Shown: positions 24,097-29,522 of the stretch, one piece after another | Layout: each line of letters opens with the position of its first letter | Numbering within the stretch: position 1 is the stretch's first letter | DNA from: JAPLGE01 sp964355545 | GTDB lineage: Bacteria > Bipolaricaulota > Bipolaricaulia > UBA7950 > UBA9294 | Reading direction: 5' to 3' | Assembly: GCA_964355545.1 (NCBI GenBank) | Contig: CAYHEK010000010.1 | Span: forward strand, 1 to 29,522 | Length of the DNA stretch: 29,522 bases | Translations under genes and position numbers: made by a program | The notes under the pieces: model-generated | Database searches by the model: none | Told to the model about the DNA's origin: nothing | What the model saw: the letters and a program-made list of their open reading frames with translations, nothing else

Positions 24097-25239
24097 GTGA
24101 GCGCAAGGGAGATCCTCGCCGAATGGTCGGTAGATGAGTTCCAGAAGATCGATAAACAGGCGCTTGCCGAGATCACCCTCGGGGCGTCGATCCTCGCCAC
24201 AGGTGGAGGGGGAGACCCCGAGATCGGGCTTCTGTGGGCGTACCACGTGGTCGACCAGGGAAAGGAGATCCTCCTTGTCGATCCGGAGCGGATGCCCGAC
24301 GACGCCCTCGCCACGATCGCCGGCTGCCTGGGGGCGGCCCTCGTCCTCACGGAGAAGCCCCCCAATGGTCAGGAGCTCTTTTGGTGTTACGACAAGCTCA
24401 GAAGGTACATGGGGAAGTCCGTGCAGGCGGTCGTCCCGCCCGAGGCGGGCGGGGTGAACACTCCGGTCCCCATGGCGGTCGCTGGCGCCGTCGGCGTCCC
24501 GGTGATCGACGCGGACGGAATGGGAAGGGCCTTCCCCGAGCTCCAGATGACGTCGTTCTACATCCACGGGGTCTCGCCCTCGCCGACCGCCGCGGCGGAC
24601 GAGAAGGGGCACGTGATGATCGCAGACACGAAGGACGCCCTCCTCGCCGAGCGCCTCATCCGCGGGGCGGCGATGGCCTACGGCGGGATCTCGTGGATCG
24701 CCGGCTACCCGATGACAGGAGAGGAACTGAAGCGGACGGCGATCCTCCACTCCGTCTCCTTGGCGTGGGAGCTCGGGAAGCGCGTCTTCCTCGCGCGGCG
24801 GCGACACGCGGACCCGATCGAAGAGGTGATCCGTCTTGCGCACGGTTTCCGTGCCTTTCAGGGGAAGATCATCGACATCAACCGCGAGTTCGGAGCGGAG
24901 AAGACGAAGGGGTTTTCGCTCGGCCGCATCACCCTGGAAGGGACCGATGACTCGAAGGGCAAGACGGCCACGATCGGCTTCCAGAACGAGTGGCTGACCC
25001 TGGAGGTGGACGGCGAGGTGCGGTGCATGCCGCCTGACCTCATCTCGCTCCTCGACCCGGCGACCGGCGAGCCGATCCGGACCGACATCGTCCGCTACGG
25101 CTACCGCGGGACGGTCGTCCTCATCCCGGCGCACGCGCGGATGCGGACCGAGCGCGGGATCTCGACCTTCGGCCCGCGCTACTTCGGCTACGATCACGAC
25201 TACGTCCCCGTGGAAGAGCTGATGGAGAAAAGAGGATGA
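24097..25239 (+). CDS. DUF917 (S-methyl-thiohydantoin desulfurase-like) protein, copy 2
   Basis: A 380-residue paralog of the protein at 21536, sharing well over half of its residues by eye, including the identical GASILATGGGGDPEIGLLW start, FPELQMTS, AMAYGGISWIA, YPMTG and the YRGTVVLIPAH end. GTG 24097 follows an AAAGGAGTG SD and lies 3 bases after the peptidase stop. Differences cluster in the 85-130 region (NGQELFWCYDKLRRYMGKSV against SGGVLNFAMRRLERYLGRPI), a possible specificity segment. The two may be subunits of one complex or act on two stages or stereoisomers. The stop overlaps the proline racemase start (ATGA). Confidence 0.88.
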   Translation: MSAREILAEWSVDEFQKIDKQALAEITLGASILATGGGGDPEIGLLWAYHVVDQGKEILLVDPERMPDDALATIAGCLGAALVLTEKPPNGQELFWCYDKLRRYMGKSVQAVVPPEAGGVNTPVPMAVAGAVGVPVIDADGMGRAFPELQMTSFYIHGVSPSPTAAADEKGHVMIADTKDALLAERLIRGAAMAYGGISWIAGYPMTGEELKRTAILHSVSLAWELGKRVFLARRRHADPIEEVIRLAHGFRAFQGKIIDINREFGAEKTKGFSLGRITLEGTDDSKGKTATIGFQNEWLTLEVDGEVRCMPPDLISLLDPATGEPIRTDIVRYGYRGTVVLIPAHARMRTERGISTFGPRYFGYDHDYVPVEELMEKRG

Positions 25240-26204
25240 AGGTCCGCCGCCTGGTGCAGGTCGTGGATACCCATACGGCCGGGGAGCCGACCCGCGTCGT
25301 CGTGGGAGGGTTCCCCGCGATCCCTGGGGAGACGATGGGAGAGCGCAAAAGCTGGCTCGCGCACAACGCCGACGAGTTCCGCGAGTTCCTCCTCCAGGAG
25401 CCGCGAGGTCATGGGGACATGTTCGGGGCGATCGTCACCCCGCCCGCGACGCAGGACGGCGACCTTGGTCTCATCTTCCTCGAGAGCTCCGGGTACCTGG
25501 GAATGTGCGGGCACGGGACGATCGGCGCCCTCACCGCCCTCGCCGCGGTCGGCCAGATCGAGAAGGAGGAGGTCCGGGTCGACACCCCCTCCGGCCGAGT
25601 CCTCTGCCGCCTCACCTTCGAAGAGAGGGAACTCGTCTCCGTCACCTTTCAGAATGTCCTCTCCTTTGGCCTCGACCCACTGGAGAAGGACGGGCTCGAG
25701 ATTTCCATCGCCTACGGCGGGAACCTCTTCGCGCTCGTTGACGCAAGGCGGGCGGGGCTTCGCCTCGAGCGCGAGGCCCTCCCCGATCTCGTCCGCGAGG
25801 GGCTCTCCCTCCGCCAGTGGGTGAACGACCACCGCGCCTTCCGCCACCCGGCGACAGGGGCTCCCCTGCAGGTCGAGCTCGTCGAGTTCTACGAGGAGGG
25901 AGACCCGCCGAAGAACGTGGTCGTCTTCGGACAGGGGCAGGTCGACCGCTCCCCTTGCGGGACCGGGACCTGTGCTAAAATGGCCCTCCTTCACGCGAGG
26001 GGAAAGCTAGAGGTGGGAGGGACGTACCGCTACCGAAGCATCCTGGACACCGAGTTCGTCGGCCGGATCGTCGCCGAGGCGCACGTGGGAGGAAGGCGAG
26101 CGATCCTCCCCGAGGTGACCGGAGTGGCGTTCGTGACGGGGATCGGCTCGCTCGTCCTCACGGAAGGGGACCCGTTCCCCTCCGGGTTTCGGCTCATCGT
26201 CTAG
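25236..26204 (+). CDS. Proline racemase family protein (racemase/epimerase type)
   Basis: PLP-independent racemase of the proline racemase/hydroxyproline epimerase family, 322 residues. Both catalytic cysteines are present: Cys91 in MCGHGTIG and Cys241 in DRSPCGTGTC. Family members with Thr at the first position are trans-3-hydroxyproline dehydratases, so this one should be a true 2-epimerase acting on proline, 4-hydroxyproline or a related ring. The N-terminal VVDTHTAGEPTRVVVGG and the C-terminal TGIGSLVLTEGDPFPSGF match the family. It overlaps DUF917 copy 2 and precedes a two-subunit dehydrogenase expected to oxidise D-proline-like products, supporting the epimerase reading. Confidence 0.92.
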   Translation: MKVRRLVQVVDTHTAGEPTRVVVGGFPAIPGETMGERKSWLAHNADEFREFLLQEPRGHGDMFGAIVTPPATQDGDLGLIFLESSGYLGMCGHGTIGALTALAAVGQIEKEEVRVDTPSGRVLCRLTFEERELVSVTFQNVLSFGLDPLEKDGLEISIAYGGNLFALVDARRAGLRLEREALPDLVREGLSLRQWVNDHRAFRHPATGAPLQVELVEFYEEGDPPKNVVVFGQGQVDRSPCGTGTCAKMALLHARGKLEVGGTYRYRSILDTEFVGRIVAEAHVGGRRAILPEVTGVAFVTGIGSLVLTEGDPFPSGFRLIV

Positions 26205-26284
26205 AGACGGAGCGAAGGTGAGGGGCGCATCTGGGGACGCTGTCCGTCCATCCTTCCAAACGAGGGGGCTCAAGGAGGCCCTTG

Positions 26285-26323
26285 GCGACCCCGCGCGGCT
26301 GTGATCGCGCAGGAAGGGGTCGC
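26285..26323 (+). promoter_or_regulatory. Bulged stem-loop in the leader of the dehydrogenase genes
   Basis: GCGACCCC (26285-26292) pairs with GGGGTCGC (26316-26323), and directly inside GCGCG (26293-26297) pairs with CGCGC (26306-26310) around an 8-base loop. An AGGAA bulge (26311-26315) lies on the 3' side. It sits in the only intergenic gap over 100 bases in the cluster, 22 bases before the dehydrogenase start. There is no T-run, so a regulatory leader, processing site or mRNA stabiliser is likelier than an intrinsic terminator. The rest of 26205-26345 shows no convincing promoter. Confidence 0.5.
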
Positions 26324-26345
26324 ACAACACAACCAAGGAGAGAGA

Positions 26346-28439
26346 ATGACCGAACACCGCATCGACCACCATCCGATCCTCGCCGTCCCGCAACGGAGAC
26401 CCGTGACCTTCTCCTGGCGTGGCCGGCGACTCGAGGCGAAGGAGGGCGAGATGATCTCCGCCGCCCTCTTCGCGAGCGGCGTGCGCGTCTTCGGACACCA
26501 TCCCCGCGACAAGGCGCCCCAAGGGATCTTCTGCGCGAACGGCCAGTGCGCCCAGTGCCTCGTCCTAGCGGACGGAAGGCCCGTCAAGGCGTGCATGACC
26601 CCTGTTCGGGCCGGGATGCGGCTCGAGGCAATGGACGGGCTCCCCGTGCTCCCCAAGGTGGATAAGGCCCCGCCGATGCGGCCTCCCGAGGAAGTCGAAG
26701 TCCCCGTCCTCATCATCGGCGGCGGACCAGCCGGCATGTCCGCGGCGATCGAGCTTGGGAAGCGCGGGGTCGAGACCCTCCTCGTCGACGACAAAGGCCG
26801 TCTGGGAGGGAAGCTTGTCCTCCAGACCCACCGCTTCTTCGGGTCGATCGAGGCCGTTCACGCCGGTCGGCGCGGGATCGACATCGCGACCCTCCTCGAG
26901 GAAGAGGTGCGAGGCCTCAAGACGGTCGAGGTCTGGCTTGAGAGCGTCGCCCTCGCCGTGTATAGCGACGGGAAGGTCGGCGTCCTGCGCGATGGGACGC
27001 GCTACGCCCTCGTCACCCCGCGCGTCCTCCTCGTCGCCGCCGGGGCGCGGGAGAAGTCCCTCGTCTTCAAGGGGAACACCCTCCCCGGCGTCTACGGCGC
27101 GGGCGCCTTCCAGACCCTCGTCAACCGCGACCTCGTGCGGCCGGCCGACCGCCTGTTCATCGTCGGCGGCGGGAACGTCGGTCTGATCGCTGGCTACCAC
27201 GCCCTCCAGGCGGGGATCGAGGTCGTCGGCCTGGTCGAGGCGATGCCGGAGTGCGGCGGGTACAAGGTCCACCAGGACAAGCTCGCCCGCATGGGCGTCC
27301 CGATCTACACCTCGCACACGATCCTCTCCGCAAACGGAGAAGACGAGGTGGAGTCCGTGACGATCGCAAAGGTTGACTCTCGCTTCCAGCCGATCGCGGG
27401 GACGGAGCGGTCGTTTCTCTGCGACACGGTCCTGATCGCCGTCGGGCTCGACCCGGTCGCCGAGTTCTACGACGCGGCGGTCGAGTTCGGGATCCCCGCC
27501 CTCGCCGCCGGCGACGCGGAGGAGATCGCCGAGGCCTCGGCGGCGATCTTCTCCGGGAAGATCAAGGGCCTCGAGGCGGTGGCCGCGCTCGGGATCGACG
27601 TCGAGGAGACCCCGCCCGAGTGGTCCCGCACGGCAAAGATCCTGAAGTCTCGGCCCGGGAGGACCGCGAAAGAAGAGACCCCAGAGGAGGAAGAGGGCGT
27701 CTTCCCCGTCCTCCACTGCTCGCAGGAGATCCCGTGCAACCCCTGCTCCTCCGTCTGCCCGCGCGGGCTGGTCGCGATCGACGAGGAGGACATCCGCGCC
27801 CTGCCCCGCTACCTCGGCCCCGATCCGACCAAGCCGTGCCTGGGGTGCGAGCGGTGCGTCACGGTCTGCCCCGGCCTCGCCGTGACGCTCGTCGACTACC
27901 GTGCGGACCCGGAGCGCCCCCTCGTCACCCTGCCGTTCGAGTTCTCCGGTGAGAAGCTCAAGGAGAGGGACCGCGTCACCGTCCTCGATACGCGAGGGGA
28001 GGCCCTGGGCGAGGTCGAGGTCGCAAGCGTCCGCGCCCTCGAGCGGAACGACCACACGCTCCTCGTCAAGGTGCGGGCCCCTAAGGCCTTCGCCAAGGAG
28101 ATCGCGGGGATCCGCGTCCAGGAGCCGTGGGTTTCCGAGCCGCTCCCCGAGGCCCTGGAGCGGACGACCGACGACACCATCGTCTGCCGCTGCGAGCGGG
28201 TGAGTGCCGGCGAGATTCGCGACCTCATCCGCAAAGGCTACCGCGACCTAAACGAGATCAAGGCCGTGACGCGCGCCGGGATGGGCGCCTGCGGCGGGAA
28301 GACCTGCACCGCCCTCGTGCAGCGCCTCTTCCGCGAGGAGGGGGTCCCCGCGAACGAGGTGACGGACCCAGTGCGGCGGCCGCTCTTCGTCGAAGTCCCC
28401 TTCGCCGTCTTCGCCGGAGCGGAGGCGGACCATGAGTAA
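26346..28439 (+). CDS. Multi-cofactor FAD/Fe-S amino-acid dehydrogenase, alpha subunit
   Basis: A 697-residue electron-transfer subunit of the hydroxyproline/proline dehydrogenase, sarcosine oxidase alpha and opine oxidase group. Domains in order: Fer2_4-type [2Fe-2S] with Cys63, 68, 71 and 83; FAD-binding GGGPAG (125-130); NAD(P)-type Rossmann FIVGGGNVG (271-279); a two-cluster ferredoxin insert with Cys458, 464, 467, 471 and Cys498, 501, 504, 508; and a BFD-like [2Fe-2S] domain with Cys614, 616, 649 and 654. ATG 26346 follows an AAGGAG SD by about 6 bases; an in-frame GTG at 26301 has no SD of its own. The stop overlaps the beta gene. The combination resembles fused HcnA-HcnB (LhpF-LhpE-like) proteins with an added ferredoxin. 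Confidence 0.92.
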   Translation: MTEHRIDHHPILAVPQRRPVTFSWRGRRLEAKEGEMISAALFASGVRVFGHHPRDKAPQGIFCANGQCAQCLVLADGRPVKACMTPVRAGMRLEAMDGLPVLPKVDKAPPMRPPEEVEVPVLIIGGGPAGMSAAIELGKRGVETLLVDDKGRLGGKLVLQTHRFFGSIEAVHAGRRGIDIATLLEEEVRGLKTVEVWLESVALAVYSDGKVGVLRDGTRYALVTPRVLLVAAGAREKSLVFKGNTLPGVYGAGAFQTLVNRDLVRPADRLFIVGGGNVGLIAGYHALQAGIEVVGLVEAMPECGGYKVHQDKLARMGVPIYTSHTILSANGEDEVESVTIAKVDSRFQPIAGTERSFLCDTVLIAVGLDPVAEFYDAAVEFGIPALAAGDAEEIAEASAAIFSGKIKGLEAVAALGIDVEETPPEWSRTAKILKSRPGRTAKEETPEEEEGVFPVLHCSQEIPCNPCSSVCPRGLVAIDEEDIRALPRYLGPDPTKPCLGCERCVTVCPGLAVTLVDYRADPERPLVTLPFEFSGEKLKERDRVTVLDTRGEALGEVEVASVRALERNDHTLLVKVRAPKAFAKEIAGIRVQEPWVSEPLPEALERTTDDTIVCRCERVSAGEIRDLIRKGYRDLNEIKAVTRAGMGACGGKTCTALVQRLFREEGVPANEVTDPVRRPLFVEVPFAVFAGAEADHE

Positions 28440-29522
28440 GGCCGCGTCGTACGACGTCATCGTCATCGGCGCGGGAAGCGTCGGGGTCCCGGCGGCCCTC
28501 GCCATGGGAAAGGCCGGGGTCAAGGTCCTCGTCCTCGACCGGTTCGCAAGCCAGGGCCAGGGCTCGCAGAAGGCGGCGATCGGCGGGATCCGCGCCACCC
28601 ACTCCGACCCGGCGAAGATCCGCCTATGCCTGCGGAGCCTTGAGATCGTCTCCACCTGGGAGGAGACCTACGGCCACAACGTCGAGTGGTCGAAGGGCGG
28701 GTACTCGTTCGTCGCCTACCGCGAGCGCGAGGAGAAGGTCCTAAAGGACCTCCTCGCTGTCCAGCACCGCTACGGCCTCTCCATCGACTGGCTTGACCGA
28801 AAGGAGCTCCTCGCGGTCGTCCCCGACCTGAACCCGAAGGACCTCATCGGAGGGACCTTCTCCCCCGACGACGGCCACTGCTCGACGATCCTCATGGGGC
28901 ACGCCTTCTACGACGAGGCGAAGAAGGCCGGCGCCGAGTTTCGCTACAACGCGCCCGTCACGGCGATCCGCGTCCGCGGCGGCCGCGTGGTCACAGTCAC
29001 CACCCCGCAGGCCGAGTTCGGGGCGGACGTCGTCCTGAACGCCGCCGGCCCGTGGGCGCGGGAGGTAGGGAGCCTCGTCGGGCTCGACCACCCCGTGACC
29101 CCCGACTCCCACGAGGGAGGGATCACCGAGCCGGTCGCGCATTTCCTCGTCCCGATGCTCGTCGACACCCGCCCCGCGCCCGGCTCGGCGAACTACTACT
29201 TCTTCCAGTTGCGAAGCGGGCAGGTCGTCTTCTGCATCACCCCGAGCCCGAGCCTCTGGGGGACCGACCGCCGCGAGACGAGCGCGTTCCTCCCGATGGT
29301 CTCCCAGCGCATGGTCGACCTCGTCCCGCGCCTTACGAACTTGCGCGTGCGGCGGACCTGGCGCGGCCTCTACCCGATGACCCCGGACGGCTCCCCCCTC
29401 GTCGGCTGGTCGCGCGAGGTCGAAGGGTACCTCATGGCGATCGGGATGTGCGGCCAGGGGTTCATGCTCGGCCCCGGCCTCGGCGAGCTCCTCGCGCGCA
29501 CGGTCACCCAGGATGAGCTCTC
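28432..29522 (+). CDS. FAD-dependent amino-acid oxidase/dehydrogenase, beta subunit (3' truncated)
   Basis: Catalytic subunit of the D-amino-acid oxidase (DAO)/sarcosine oxidase beta type; 363 residues are visible and the frame runs off the window. It begins MSKAASYDVIVIGAGSVGVP with a Rossmann GxGxxG FAD-binding motif, continues with the IGGIRATHSD region, the VLNAAGPWAREV second FAD segment and the C-terminal side TPDGSPLVGW and GMCGQGFMLGPGLGELLAR, all family hallmarks. ATG 28432 overlaps the alpha stop by 8 bases and has GGAGCGGAGG just upstream. With the alpha subunit it should oxidise a secondary or D-amino acid such as D-proline, D-hydroxyproline or sarcosine and pass electrons to the Fe-S chain. 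It is nearly complete; relatives are about 380 residues. Confidence 0.92.
   Translation, partial: MSKAASYDVIVIGAGSVGVPAALAMGKAGVKVLVLDRFASQGQGSQKAAIGGIRATHSDPAKIRLCLRSLEIVSTWEETYGHNVEWSKGGYSFVAYREREEKVLKDLLAVQHRYGLSIDWLDRKELLAVVPDLNPKDLIGGTFSPDDGHCSTILMGHAFYDEAKKAGAEFRYNAPVTAIRVRGGRVVTVTTPQAEFGADVVLNAAGPWAREVGSLVGLDHPVTPDSHEGGITEPVAHFLVPMLVDTRPAPGSANYYFFQLRSGQVVFCITPSPSLWGTDRRETSAFLPMVSQRMVDLVPRLTNLRVRRTWRGLYPMTPDGSPLVGWSREVEGYLMAIGMCGQGFMLGPGLGELLARTVTQDEL

Noticed and set aside
26301..26345. GTG 26301 as start of the dehydrogenase alpha subunit
   Set aside because: It lies in the loop of the leader stem without a usable SD; ATG 26346 has AAGGAG at suitable distance and the family N-terminus fits.
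1..29522. tRNA/rRNA genes, CRISPR arrays, insertion sequences, phage or defence genes
   Set aside because: No array of regular repeats, transposase motifs, terminal inverted repeats with target duplications, or RNA-gene signatures other than the TPP riboswitch were seen on either strand.

Overview
The window reads as GC-rich bacterial DNA from a draft or metagenome assembly. Genes are tightly packed, Shine-Dalgarno (SD) sites are common, and there is a TPP riboswitch, a lipobox-bearing binding protein and one 100-N scaffold gap. No rRNA, tRNA, CRISPR array, transposase or phage gene was seen. The lineage cannot be fixed from sequence alone. The archaeal/thermophile-flavoured families (M42 peptidase, Mth938-like protein, Fe-S amino-acid dehydrogenase) would suit an uncultured anaerobic or thermophilic phylum such as Bipolaricaulota, but that is a weak inference.

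Region 1 (1-1738, + strand) is the end of a peptide-type ABC transporter: a 5'-truncated DppB-like permease and a DppC-like permease. The second gene is split by a 100-N gap flanked by identical 55-bp ends, which looks like an unmerged contig overlap rather than a biological insertion.

Region 2 (1833-6638, - strand) is a thiamine operon under a TPP riboswitch: promoter, riboswitch, thiL (thiamine-monophosphate kinase), thiB (lipoprotein binding protein), thiP (fused double permease) and thiQ (ATPase with a long C-terminal extension). An 11-bp stem between the aptamer and thiL overlaps the thiL SD, suggesting translational control.

Region 3 (6667-8249, - strand) holds an M42 aminopeptidase with a good intrinsic terminator and a small Mth938/DUF498-like protein.

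Region 4 (8304 to the right edge, + strand) is the main content: a co-directional run of 19 genes over 21 kb, most overlapping or a few bases apart. In order: XRE-cupin regulator; HyuA and HyuB (hydantoinase/5-oxoprolinase large and small type); nitroreductase; a 98-aa DUF6092-like protein; a complete DppABCDF-type ABC transporter; a hydantoin/Asp-Glu racemase; a short HyuA paired with a DUF917 protein; a small winged-helix-like protein; an M24 creatinase/prolidase; a second DUF917 paralog; a proline racemase-family enzyme with both catalytic cysteines; and a two-subunit Fe-S/FAD amino-acid dehydrogenase running off the right edge. The parts list suggests import of a peptide-like or cyclic-amide compound, ATP-dependent opening of cyclic amides, stereo-inversion, peptidase/amidinohydrolase-type cleavage and oxidation of the resulting secondary or D-amino acid. 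The exact substrate is not determined. The XRE-cupin promoter carries a dyad between its -35 and -10 boxes and places the start codon almost at the transcription start, suggesting an autoregulated leaderless first gene.
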